IMG/VR virus record: IMGVR_UViG_3300035145_003920
Coordinates: 1-64,000 of that record
Length of the DNA: 64,000 bases
Direction: 5' to 3' (one strand)
Source of the DNA: a virus
Shown here: positions 33,311 to 41,615 of the stretch, one piece after another
Layout: each line of letters starts with the position of its first letter
Numbering within the stretch: position 1 is the stretch's first letter
Translations under genes and position numbers: made by a program
The notes under the pieces: model-generated
Database searches by the model: none
Seen by the model: the letters and a program-made list of their open reading frames with translations, nothing else
Told to the model about the DNA's origin: nothing

Positions 33311-35566
33311 TTATTCTGGAAATACTGCTCCTGTTGGTAATACATTGAAATCTAGCATAATAAATTCAGCTGTTCTAGTTGGTTGGATATAAATCTGACC
33401 TACTAATTGATTTCTATCAATTACATCTGGAGTATTGTTAGTATCATCCATTACTACTTTAAATGCGTACAATCCTTGTCTTTGTTGTACTGATTCTAAG
33501 TAAGGATTAACTTGACCTAAGAATATATTTCTTGTAGCAATTGTATTTTGTTCAAATACTAAGTTATCAGCTACTTGAGAGATAAAGCTCTTAAGTTGAA
33601 TTAATAATCTTCTTACATTTACTCTATCTAATGCACTAGCTCTTTTCTGTAGTGTTTTCTGACCAAATACTACAACTCCAGTTCCTGGGAATGTAGCAAT
33701 TGGGTTGATATTAGCTTCGTATAATGAATCTCTATTTGTTGTAGTTAATTTTCTTTCTGCTTTAGTTACATTACCAAGAGCACCTCTTGTTAATCCAGCA
33801 GGAGCAAACCAAGCATCACTTGATCTATCAGTAAATGCATATACTCCTGGAATCATTGTTGAAGCAGGTACCCAAACAACTTGTCCAATATTTGGATCAA
33901 CTGTTTGTAACCATGGCCAGTAAGTAGCAGCATATGAACTATCGAATGCAGCAGCATTACCAATCATTGTACCAATGTTTGTTCCGTATCCATCTAAATC
34001 AATTACTGCGATACAATCTTGACGAGTTTCTGCAGTGCTAACTAATAAAGTAACTGCTGTACTGTGATCTGAATTATTTAATCCAGGTGCAGTTAATAAA
34101 TTAAATCTATAATCATCTTTATTTGATAATAATTGGATTGATGCTGTATAATCTAATTGATTTAAACCTTGAACATCACTACCAATTGCATCATAGAATT
34201 TAGCATTTGCTCCAAATAATTTACCTTCACCTCCAGTAAATGAACCTGAAGAAATTAATGGTAAGCTTGCAGTAAATTCTGATTTAGCATCACCTGCATT
34301 ATCAAAATAATCTGGTGTTTTATAATTTACAGCAGATACTCTTACATATTTACTTCTGTTAATATATTCACCTTGAGAACGTACATATGAATCTGTACCA
34401 TCTTCTACGATTGAGTAACTTGTGTTACCAATTACTTTTTCTACGTAATTTGGTGATTTTGGATCTAATGATAAATTAGACCAAGTTTCTAATATTGATT
34501 TGTTTCTATGGCTATCATTTCCTCTTCTAACTAATAAGCTAAATGTACCTGAACCTGTGTTTCTTGAAGCAATTTCCCATCTTACATTATCTACTGAACC
34601 ACTAGCTAAAGCTCCATTTGAGAATGAAGATCCTGAGTTGTTCATCATTTCACCTTCTGATAGAGTAGTTAATACGAAAGGAACTCCGTTAATAACATCT
34701 CCAGCTCCTAAAGCACTATATGATAAATCACTTGCACTTCCAATTTGTCCACCTGCTACACTTAATACTTCTCCAACAGCATATCCACTTCCTCCTGAAA
34801 CTACTGAAGTTGAAGTAACTTCTACAAATAAATCAGAAGATTGTAATGTAACTATTGAAGCTGTATTACCACCAATTATATCTGAACCAATTGTTAATGT
34901 ATCTCCTGCAGCATATCCACTACCTGTAGAAGTTGCTGTGATTGAAGTTACAGCACTTTCAGATACTACTACATTTAATACAGCACCTGTTCCACTACCA
35001 TTTGTACTTGGGGATAAAGAATAAGTATTATCAACAGCGTCTGATGAGTTTGATGAGATTGATGAAGTTAAAGCATCAAGTCCACCTAATAATTTACCAT
35101 TACCATTACTAGTAACAATAGTTAATGAAGCACCTTCTCCACTTAATGAACCAGTTGGAGTAACTGTATAAGAACTAGCTGCTCCTCCTTCTCCTCCGCT
35201 ACCAACGGATAATGAAGCACCAGTATCAAGAACTCCACTTTCTGCTTCGTTGTACATTCTATCTGAAGATGCACCTTGGAATGAACCAGATACAACTCTA
35301 GTTACTAATAACGATTCCCCACCTTGAGAGAAATAATTGTTAGCTGAAATAGACGTTAAATATGTGTATTCAGAAGATCCACTAGTAACTGCTCCACCGA
35401 AAACTGCTTGATATTCACTAAATGAAGTTACTAATGTAGGAATACCAACAGGACCTTTAGCAGCAGGTCCAACGATAGCAGCTCCTGCTTCTACGGGTTG
35501 ACCTTGAATAAAAGATTGGTCGTTTTCGCGAGCCAATACACCAGGTGAGATTAATGTTTCTGCCAT
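33311..35566 (-). CDS. Tail sheath protein (gp18-like), with repeat insertion
   Basis: The 751-residue product begins ETLISPGVLARENDQS and has VGPAAKGPVGIPTLV and FSEYQAVFGG, typical of contractile sheaths. The C-terminus (RRLLIQLKSFISQVADNLVFEQ, VGQIYIQPTRTAEFIMLDF) is the conserved core. About residues 110-300 form an inserted Gly/Ser-rich beta region with two GSGYAxGE/DxL repeats (near 215 and 259). It would form an outer decoration on the sheath. An unusually long AT leader and a late-promoter element precede it. Confidence 0.95.
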   Translation of the reverse strand: MAETLISPGVLARENDQSFIQGQPVEAGAAIVGPAAKGPVGIPTLVTSFSEYQAVFGGAVTSGSSEYTYLTSISANNYFSQGGESLLVTRVVSGSFQGASSDRMYNEAESGVLDTGASLSVGSGGEGGAASSYTVTPTGSLSGEGASLTIVTSNGNGKLLGGLDALTSSISSNSSDAVDNTYSLSPSTNGSGTGAVLNVVVSESAVTSITATSTGSGYAAGDTLTIGSDIIGGNTASIVTLQSSDLFVEVTSTSVVSGGSGYAVGEVLSVAGGQIGSASDLSYSALGAGDVINGVPFVLTTLSEGEMMNNSGSSFSNGALASGSVDNVRWEIASRNTGSGTFSLLVRRGNDSHRNKSILETWSNLSLDPKSPNYVEKVIGNTSYSIVEDGTDSYVRSQGEYINRSKYVRVSAVNYKTPDYFDNAGDAKSEFTASLPLISSGSFTGGEGKLFGANAKFYDAIGSDVQGLNQLDYTASIQLLSNKDDYRFNLLTAPGLNNSDHSTAVTLLVSTAETRQDCIAVIDLDGYGTNIGTMIGNAAAFDSSYAATYWPWLQTVDPNIGQVVWVPASTMIPGVYAFTDRSSDAWFAPAGLTRGALGNVTKAERKLTTTNRDSLYEANINPIATFPGTGVVVFGQKTLQKRASALDRVNVRRLLIQLKSFISQVADNLVFEQNTIATRNIFLGQVNPYLESVQQRQGLYAFKVVMDDTNNTPDVIDRNQLVGQIYIQPTRTAEFIMLDFNVLPTGAVFPE

Positions 35567-35588
35567 TTTATATGTTTAATTTATTTAT

Positions 35589-35603
35589 TTATTTATAAAT
35601 ATT
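35589..35603 (-). promoter_or_regulatory. Late-promoter-like element before the sheath gene
   Basis: The sense strand reads AATATTTATAAATAA, repeated as TAAATAAA further down. It is 22 bases upstream of the sheath ATG. Confidence 0.5.
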
Positions 35604-35621
35604 AAAAAATTCTTTAAAGAA

Positions 35622-35873
35622 CTAAGAGGTTTTTGAACTATCTAAATTTTCTGGTTCAATTGGGGTAATTTCTCCAGTACTCAAGTTTATTTTACCATCT
35701 CCATACTTTTTAGTTAAATCACTACCCAATTCATTTTGCTGTTGCGCCAGCTCTCGATATTGATCAACTAAACCAATTTTTTGTAATTCTAATTCTCCAA
35801 TCGCAAATATAATTTCATTACTTATTTGTTGATTAGATTGTACTTTTTGCAACTCTTCTTTAGACAACTTCAT
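35622..35873 (-). CDS. Small coiled-coil protein between GT and sheath genes
   Basis: The 83-residue product is helical and acidic/Gln-rich (LSKEELQKVQSNQQISNE, KIGLVDQYRELAQQQ-type heptads). It ends in a short strand (INLSTGEITPIEPEN). No family is recognised. Similar short proteins often lie beside sheath genes in marine T4-like phages, so a virion or assembly role is plausible. Its promoter-like element is 8 bases upstream. Confidence 0.65.
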   Translation of the reverse strand: MKLSKEELQKVQSNQQISNEIIFAIGELELQKIGLVDQYRELAQQQNELGSDLTKKYGDGKINLSTGEITPIEPENLDSSKTS

Positions 35874-35881
35874 ACTTTCTT

Positions 35882-35895
35882 TTGTTATAAATATA
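35882..35895 (-). promoter_or_regulatory. Late-promoter-like element
   Basis: The sense strand reads TATATTTATAACAA, 8 bases upstream of the ATG at 35873. Confidence 0.45.
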
Positions 35896-35902
35896 TATAG
35901 GT

Positions 35903-36991
35903 TTATTTAAATTCCAATAGTTTAACTAGTGTTTTGAATACTTTTTGAGGTGTAATTACTTTATGGCAAATATGTTGTAAAGGTGTATTTTTATTTTCAG
36001 GACACCAATTCCAATCTCCTTTATCAAATTGATAATTTTTATTTACCCAACAATTATTACATACAGAATAGTCTTCTACTTTAGTTAAACCTTGTGTAAA
36101 TTCATACCCATAGGGTATAAAATTATTTATCATTAGTGTAGGTTTTCCTACAGCCCAATTAAACCAAGATAACCCTGAACCTAATCCTATAAAATATTCT
36201 GCATGGTATAGGTAGTTATAGGTATTTTCCCAATTTAATTTGGGTTTGTTTATGATATTTTTTTTATTATGGTCTTCATAGGATATATCTACTACTTTAT
36301 ATCCTTTATCATTTAACATTCCTGCTAATTCTTCCCAGTAATTATAAGGCCATTCTTTTAATCCCGCAGTTGAATGTGGTCCTATACAAATGTATTTTTC
36401 TTTTAATGGTCTTTCTTTAGGTTTGAAATCAATACCATGGTTTATTTCTTTATAAGGCAAATTTAATATATCAGTAGCTGCCTGGATTAATGGGATAGTA
36501 TTTGGTTTATTTGGGTGATAAGAACCTTCATCCCATGTATCATTAGTTATAAACCACCCTATTTCAAAACAAGCATAGTAATCTCCACCTTCCCCAGGTT
36601 CAACTAAATTAATATCTTTATATTTAGGTAAATTTTTAAACCATTCATTATGAAAAGTAGATAAAGAAACTTTACATTTATATTTTTTAGCAAATTCAAT
36701 TGCTTGAGGAGCCCATGCTAATGTATCTCCTATTGATTTTGATGATAATGATATTCTAATATGTTTGCCTTTAGGATTAAATTTATGAACTATTTTATTA
36801 TTAACTTTAATTACCCAAGGAGTATGCCATTTTTGACTACATTTACTCCACATATTATTTTGGATATTAGTAGAGTATACAAGTTTATTAGTTTTAGAAT
36901 CAATAAACTCAACAAAATAGTTTTGTTTAACATCCCCTATTACTTCTACTTTAGGAGCATAATCAAAAGAAATTTTTATTTTATTTTTCAT
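35903..36991 (-). CDS. TibC/BAHT-type protein O-heptosyltransferase
   Basis: The 362-residue product matches the bacterial autotransporter heptosyltransferase family. HIRISLSSKSIGDTLAWAP and CKVSLSTFHNEWF belong to its N-terminal Rossmann domain, YICIGPHSTAGLKEWPYNYW to the ADP-heptose-binding domain, and IGLGSGLSWFNWAVGKP to the nucleotide loop. The C-terminal iron finger is present: Cys311-x2-Cys314-x15-Cys330-x11-Cys342. In E. coli TibC the fold attaches heptose to Ser of repeat adhesins. In a tail operon, the acceptor is probably a virion or surface protein. It overlaps the GT4 gene by 11 bases. Confidence 0.85.
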   Translation of the reverse strand: MKNKIKISFDYAPKVEVIGDVKQNYFVEFIDSKTNKLVYSTNIQNNMWSKCSQKWHTPWVIKVNNKIVHKFNPKGKHIRISLSSKSIGDTLAWAPQAIEFAKKYKCKVSLSTFHNEWFKNLPKYKDINLVEPGEGGDYYACFEIGWFITNDTWDEGSYHPNKPNTIPLIQAATDILNLPYKEINHGIDFKPKERPLKEKYICIGPHSTAGLKEWPYNYWEELAGMLNDKGYKVVDISYEDHNKKNIINKPKLNWENTYNYLYHAEYFIGLGSGLSWFNWAVGKPTLMINNFIPYGYEFTQGLTKVEDYSVCNNCWVNKNYQFDKGDWNWCPENKNTPLQHICHKVITPQKVFKTLVKLLEFK

Positions 36992-38060
36992 TTAATAATG
37001 ATTCATAAAATTTAATATGGTTATTAGCAAATTCACTAACTGAATTAGTAATATTTTTAGAATTATATTTAATAGGTGAATGTATTGTTTCTATTAAATT
37101 ATTTTTATCAGTAAATAAATTACCTGTTAATGGTGTAATAAAAGGAGTATATTCATCTCCATAATGATCTAAGTTATAAGCCATTATCTTAATATTATTT
37201 GAAATAGCTTCTTTTAATACTATTGGATTACATTCCCAATTAGAAGTAAATAACATTAAATCTGACATTTTAAAGAAAATATCTGTATCATTTCTTTCTC
37301 CCCAAATTAAAACATTAGGAGGAAATTCTTTCATTAATGGTTCCCAATATTTTTTAAAGTTAGGAGCTTGGTTACCTACAAAATGAAAAATATAAGTGTG
37401 TCCATATTTCTCATATAAGTTTTTTGCTATTTCTAAAGCATATCCTTGATTTTTTCCTGGGGTCCATAATCCTATATTTACTATATGGTATTCACCTTTT
37501 AATAAATAACCTTTTTCAGTTAATATTTCATTCCTTGTTTTAGATGATTGTATAAGAGGATCAATTGGGAATGTAATTAAACTTTTTTTACCTTTTTGGT
37601 CTTTGAAAGTGTTTTCTATATGATGAGGTGTAACACAAGCATATCCATCAGGCTCATGTAATTTTCTTTCTGTAGGATTAAAATAAATATTATGACAAGT
37701 TTCTACTACTTTCCAAGGATGTTTTTTATCATATAATTCTTTTTGCAGCTTAGGATCAAATGAATTACCTGGGTCAAATCCTTCTGGAATTTCTTCTATG
37801 TGGATAATATTAATATCTTTTTCATAACAAAGATTTATAATACCTTTTTGAGCATTTTTATTTCCTAAAAAGCTATAAAAATTTTCTCCTAATAATTTTT
37901 GAATTTGTTTTCTTTGAACAACATAATCATTGCTGTAGCACTTCCATTCAACTACATAAACTTCCCAATCAGTATGTTGTTGTATTGCCTCAATACGTTT
38001 TAATAAAAACGCGGGCATTCCTCCTGTGCTTAAATGTGGTGCTATAAATAAAACTTTCAT
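36981..38060 (-). CDS. GT4-type glycosyltransferase
   Basis: The 359-residue product has the GT-B fold of family 4. MKVLFIAPHLSTGGMPAFL is the N-terminal glycine loop, HIVNIGLWTPGKNQGYALE starts the nucleotide-sugar domain, and the segment with FTSNWECNPIVLKEA matches the conserved E-x7-E motif. It overlaps the heptosyltransferase downstream, so the two may add successive sugars to one target. The genes are more AT-rich than their neighbours, hinting at acquisition. Confidence 0.85.
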   Translation of the reverse strand: MKVLFIAPHLSTGGMPAFLLKRIEAIQQHTDWEVYVVEWKCYSNDYVVQRKQIQKLLGENFYSFLGNKNAQKGIINLCYEKDINIIHIEEIPEGFDPGNSFDPKLQKELYDKKHPWKVVETCHNIYFNPTERKLHEPDGYACVTPHHIENTFKDQKGKKSLITFPIDPLIQSSKTRNEILTEKGYLLKGEYHIVNIGLWTPGKNQGYALEIAKNLYEKYGHTYIFHFVGNQAPNFKKYWEPLMKEFPPNVLIWGERNDTDIFFKMSDLMLFTSNWECNPIVLKEAISNNIKIMAYNLDHYGDEYTPFITPLTGNLFTDKNNLIETIHSPIKYNSKNITNSVSEFANNHIKFYESLLNEK

Positions 38061-38093
38061 TGTATGATAATATAAAAACCCTAATTTAAATTA

Positions 38094-38978
38094 TCACGGA
38101 ACATCATTAATATTCCCTGTTGTTTCTGAGGTAATAGTAATTTTAGATTTTGAATTAAACTTTTTAATTGCATTTAAATCTTTTTGTATTACATCAGGTA
38201 CAATATAACCTCTTAAATTTATATTAAATGTACCTTTTACTAATCTATCTTTATCAGCTGTTATTTCTACTGCTGTTGTAAACTGATCAATACGAGTATT
38301 GAATTTAAATCTTTCAGGATCACCCCAATATGAATCAGAAGCATATTCTACTGCTTCAATTACTTTATTTAATTGTTCCATATAATATGTCTGTATAATA
38401 CAACTATAAGTTATATTAAGATAATCAGGAACAACTACAGCATTAAATTCTTTAGTAGCAATTCTATTATTTAATAAATTAAAATTATTATAAGTATTTT
38501 TCTTATTAAATGCCTTTTGAAATCCTGCATATAAATTAGCATTAGGTGAGTTAGCATCTAATTTATTATATAATGTTCTATCTTTTGCAATAGTATCTCT
38601 TTTAATTACAATAATAGGTAACATTACAGATCCACCTTTATCTCTATAAAATCCATCTCTTTGAAATGATTTCCATCTTTCAGGATTACCGTAGATAATA
38701 GGAACTGATCTTCTTTCACCATTTTGATATACAAATGGTTTTATAACATTATTAAAATAATAAAATACTGCTTCATCAATATCCTTGATACCAACTGAAA
38801 ATTGTTTTGAGGTATCTTTCTTTTGACTAATTTTAGTTGATCTATTAAATTCAATTCCAGTTTGAGATTTATTTGGATTTAAATCTTTATTAGGATTACC
38901 CCTTTTAGTATCAAAAGGCTTAACTAAGCTTTTGCTAATTTCTTCTTGTTTTTTAGGATATGGTTTAAAATTAGGCAT
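38094..38978 (-). CDS. Tail completion/sheath stabiliser-like protein (gp15/gp3 position)
   Basis: The 294-residue product has a Lys/Pro-rich N-terminus and a conserved core. DIDEAVFYYFNNVIKPFVY is followed by VPIIYGNPERWKSFQRDG, YMEQLNKVIEAVEYAS, and VKGTFNINLRGYIVPDV. This recalls the T4-like tail completion/neck proteins that follow gp13 and gp14. It overlaps gp14 by one base. The precise T4 counterpart is inferred from gene order. Confidence 0.7.
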   Translation of the reverse strand: MPNFKPYPKKQEEISKSLVKPFDTKRGNPNKDLNPNKSQTGIEFNRSTKISQKKDTSKQFSVGIKDIDEAVFYYFNNVIKPFVYQNGERRSVPIIYGNPERWKSFQRDGFYRDKGGSVMLPIIVIKRDTIAKDRTLYNKLDANSPNANLYAGFQKAFNKKNTYNNFNLLNNRIATKEFNAVVVPDYLNITYSCIIQTYYMEQLNKVIEAVEYASDSYWGDPERFKFNTRIDQFTTAVEITADKDRLVKGTFNINLRGYIVPDVIQKDLNAIKKFNSKSKITITSETTGNINDVP

Positions 38979-39508
38979 TAAAATCTTTCTTTATAAGGTG
39001 AAATAGCTACTTTATCAGCAGGTATTTTATATGTGTTACAAATAATAGATAAATTAACTCCAAAATCTTCTAATCCAGGATTAAGTGGATTAGGAGTACC
39101 ATCAGAGTTATTATTAGGATATGATGGGTTTTTACCTACAAAATATTCGTTTGCAACTACTGAATCAACACCATAATATGATTTTTGATATAATAAAATA
39201 TCTCCTACTTCTGGTACTACATTAGCATCTACTAAATCATCTCTTAAAAATGCAAATGATATATTTTGAGCAAATCCTACCCCTTCATCTACATCAGGGT
39301 AAGTTGGATCTTGCCTGTTAATAAGACAATTAAATAAGAAAGGACCATCATAATATTTTTCACCTGATGCTTCGCCATACAAATTAACTATAGTTTCCTC
39401 TAGTTTATATTTGTAAAAGGCAGCTTGCTGTGTGATAATATCATGTAATAGCTCCCTATTAAGTCCTCTTATTAAACTCACATCTCGTGAGCGACCAAAC
39501 ATTGCCAT
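38978..39508 (-). CDS. Neck protein (gp14-like)
   Basis: The 176-residue product starts MAMFGRSRDVSLIRGLNRE. It contains YKLEETIVNLYGEASGEKYY and ISFAFLRDDL with VPEVGDILLYQKSYYGVD, the usual strands of T4-like gp14. It caps the head-tail connector. It starts 1 base after the gp13-like gene's stop and overlaps the next gene by one base. Confidence 0.78.
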   Translation of the reverse strand: MAMFGRSRDVSLIRGLNRELLHDIITQQAAFYKYKLEETIVNLYGEASGEKYYDGPFLFNCLINRQDPTYPDVDEGVGFAQNISFAFLRDDLVDANVVPEVGDILLYQKSYYGVDSVVANEYFVGKNPSYPNNNSDGTPNPLNPGLEDFGVNLSIICNTYKIPADKVAISPYKERF

Positions 39509-39509
39509 A

Positions 39510-40655
39510 CTATCCTATATAAATTGTATACGGAACTTGTTTTAATTCCGTTTGTTTAAATTCTGCTTCTTGTGCTCGTCTTTCTAATAATGATTTACGA
39601 GAAGTTTCATCAAAATATCCTCTTAATCTTTCTATTAATGATGCTTTTTCTGCAGTTCCAGCTGTAATTAAATCAGATTGGTTTAATGTTACTTCAGCAT
39701 TTGGAATTGGGATATTACTATATTTACCTCTTACATATCCTAGCATTTCTTTTGCTAATGCTAATGTGTATTCAAATATCCATTGTCTTCCTACACTATT
39801 AATTTGAGCATAAGTAGGATTAGAATAAGGAGTATTAGATACATTGGTAACATCACCTGGACTGTCACTAACACTTCCAGATATTCTTTCTTCTCTTTCA
39901 ATGTATTCAAACCAGTAATTTCTACTACCTGAAGATGGAACTGGGAATATTCTTAATTTATTGTTTTTTAATTCAAAGCTATATTGAGATCTACGAACTT
40001 GATCATTTAATTCAATTGCTTGAATTGCTTGTAAATCAAAATTTAAAGGCATCATCAAGAAGTTAATAGCAGGACTCATACTACCAAATCCAAAACTATC
40101 AAACATATTTTGAGTACCAAATCCAGTTCCTACATAAGGATCATAATATCTTGTAATTGCTGGAGATGCTTGGTAAAATACTCTTTTAACTTCTATACTA
40201 CCAGATATACCTTGATCTAATGCCCATTGTGCTAAGTCATAATCTTGTTGACTTGCTGTCATTACAAATGAACCAGTGTAATGAGGTACATTTCCTCCAC
40301 TACCTGCTTCAGCACCATATTGTTCTGTTAATCTTACAATAGGTTCAAAGTTAGGAGTTATAATACTAGTATTTAAATTACTACCAGTTGATAATCCTTC
40401 TAAAGATAATTGATTATCTCTAATAATATGAGCATACAATTCATTTCCATAAGTAGTTACTGCTTCTTCAAATGCAGTAAAGAAAGAACCTGATTGTAAC
40501 TCGACGTCTACTAATGGATAACCTAATCTTTGAGCACAGAATTTGGCAACTTTAACTGAATCCGATTGGAAATCAGTATCATCGTTATAGAAGCCAAAAG
40601 GGACTGCTGCTGAATCCCAACTAGGGTTACCATCATATATGGGAATATTAGCCAT
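39510..40655 (-). CDS. Neck protein (gp13-like)
   Basis: The 381-residue product has the T4-like neck pattern: VKVAKFCAQRLGYPLVDVEL, FFTAFEEAVTTYGNEL, then IQAIELNDQVRRSQYSFEL with FEYIEREERISG and RQWIFEYTLALAKEMLGYV. It forms the head-completion ring where the tail docks. Two copies of the late-promoter-like element (40665-40678 and 40692-40705) lie upstream, the second within the end of phoH. Confidence 0.82.
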   Translation of the reverse strand: MANIPIYDGNPSWDSAAVPFGFYNDDTDFQSDSVKVAKFCAQRLGYPLVDVELQSGSFFTAFEEAVTTYGNELYAHIIRDNQLSLEGLSTGSNLNTSIITPNFEPIVRLTEQYGAEAGSGGNVPHYTGSFVMTASQQDYDLAQWALDQGISGSIEVKRVFYQASPAITRYYDPYVGTGFGTQNMFDSFGFGSMSPAINFLMMPLNFDLQAIQAIELNDQVRRSQYSFELKNNKLRIFPVPSSGSRNYWFEYIEREERISGSVSDSPGDVTNVSNTPYSNPTYAQINSVGRQWIFEYTLALAKEMLGYVRGKYSNIPIPNAEVTLNQSDLITAGTAEKASLIERLRGYFDETSRKSLLERRAQEAEFKQTELKQVPYTIYIG

Positions 40656-40664
40656 ATTTAAATT

Positions 40665-40678
40665 TTGTTATAAATATT
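40665..40678 (-). promoter_or_regulatory. Late-promoter-like element before the neck gene
   Basis: The sense strand reads AATATTTATAACAA, 10 bases upstream of the ATG at 40655. A second copy, TATATTTATAATAA, is at 40692-40705 inside the last codons of phoH. Confidence 0.5.
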
Positions 40679-40681
40679 AAA

Positions 40682-41419
40682 TTAATTTTTATTATTATAA
40701 ATATAGGAACCTGAGGTAGTTATTGATATACCTTTATCAATAGCATCTTGGTAATACTGTAGTAAGTCTTCTACAATAGGATCTCTATGATTACTGTGTA
40801 AAGTAATAGCTTCTAAGTTTTTAATTTTTCTAGCCGCGGCATATAAAAATTTAAATCCAGATTCAGATTTTTTCTTTAAATCTGTTTGATGTTGGTCTCC
40901 ACAAATCATCATTTTACTTCTTAAACCAATACGAGATGTAATCATTTCCATTTGTTCATGAGTTACGTTTTGTGCTTCATCAACAATGATCATTGATTCT
41001 AGAAATGTTCTACCTCGCATAAATGATACAGGTACAATTTCTATTTTACCATCTTCTATTAGTTTTTCAATTTTAACCTTATCATATAAGGCAAAGAAGT
41101 TTTGATAAATAGGCTGAACCCATGGATCCATTTTTTCTCTTAAATCTCCAGGTAAAAATCCTATTTCTTCTTTTGATACTGTAGGACGTGTAATGATTAT
41201 TTTATCATATTGTCTTCTTAAAAGACCATCTAATGCAACATTACATGCTAAAAGTGTTTTTCCACTTCCAGCCCCACCTGCTAATAAGGTGATTGTATTT
41301 TGGAGTATAACTGCTTTCGCTTCTTTTTGTTCTTCATTAAGTTGTAGTTTGAACTTAATTGGATTCTTTGGAATCCTCTTTGGACGATAAACTTCGTCTG
41401 TGTGCGGTTTTGACGCCAT
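40682..41419 (-). CDS. phoH: PhoH-like ATPase
   Basis: The 245-residue product has the PhoH/P-loop core: LLAGGAGSGKT (45-55, Walker A), KIIITRPTVSKEEIGFLPGD, MIIVDEAQNVTHEQM (Walker B) and MMICGDQHQTDL. PhoH proteins are common in marine phages; they are thought to act on RNA, but the role in infection is not settled. It is the first gene after the capsid terminator. A hydrophobic frame at 41281-41529 overlaps its start. Confidence 0.93.
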   Translation of the reverse strand: MASKPHTDEVYRPKRIPKNPIKFKLQLNEEQKEAKAVILQNTITLLAGGAGSGKTLLACNVALDGLLRRQYDKIIITRPTVSKEEIGFLPGDLREKMDPWVQPIYQNFFALYDKVKIEKLIEDGKIEIVPVSFMRGRTFLESMIIVDEAQNVTHEQMEMITSRIGLRSKMMICGDQHQTDLKKKSESGFKFLYAAARKIKNLEAITLHSNHRDPIVEDLLQYYQDAIDKGISITTSGSYIYNNKN

Positions 41420-41529
41420 AGACTTATTAAATTAGGGGTTATACAAATGATTAAAGCAAACAGTGATAATACGTTAAGATACGGGTAAATTCCAATATAA
41501 GTAGATAATGAGATAAGTATAGTACCCAT
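41281..41529 (-). CDS. Possible small membrane protein overlapping phoH
   Basis: From the ATG at 41529 the frame gives 82 residues: a hydrophobic first half (ILISLSTYIGIYPYLNVLSL and following) and a basic second half read through the phoH start in another frame. A late-promoter-like element (GATATTTATAACCAA, 41541-41554) lies 12 bases upstream. Only the first 36 codons are in unique sequence. It may instead be the phoH leader. Low confidence. Confidence 0.25.
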   Translation of the reverse strand: MGTILISLSTYIGIYPYLNVLSLFALIICITPNLISLWRQNRTQTKFIVQRGFQRIQLSSNYNLMKNKKKRKQLYSKIQSPY

Positions 41530-41540
41530 AAAACGTTGTT

Positions 41541-41554
41541 GGTTATAAATATCC
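41541..41554 (-). promoter_or_regulatory. Late-promoter-like element upstream of phoH
   Basis: The sense strand reads GATATTTATAACCA, about 120 bases before the phoH ATG and 12 bases before the alternative start at 41529. It lies just after the capsid-gene terminator, so it could restart transcription for phoH and the neck genes. Confidence 0.4.
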
Positions 41555-41561
41555 AAAGGAT

Positions 41562-41587
41562 AAAAAAACCCGGTCAAAGACCGGGTT
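41562..41587 (-). terminator. Intrinsic terminator after the major capsid gene
   Basis: On the minus strand AACCCGGTC and GACCGGGTT form a 9-bp stem around TTT, followed by seven T. It lies 29 bases after the capsid-protein stop and matches the need to end the strongest late transcript. Confidence 0.92.
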
Positions 41588-41615
41588 AATTTATTAAGAA
41601 ATGTTTAAATATCTA

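Noticed and set aside
34500-35024. Plus-strand frame of 174 residues within the sheath region
   Set aside because: It is the complement of the Ser/Gly-rich insertion in the sheath gene; the sheath frame is well supported at both ends.
41281-41577. 98-residue frame starting inside the capsid terminator
   Set aside because: The start at 41577 would be within the terminator stem. Only the shorter version from 41529 is kept, at low confidence.
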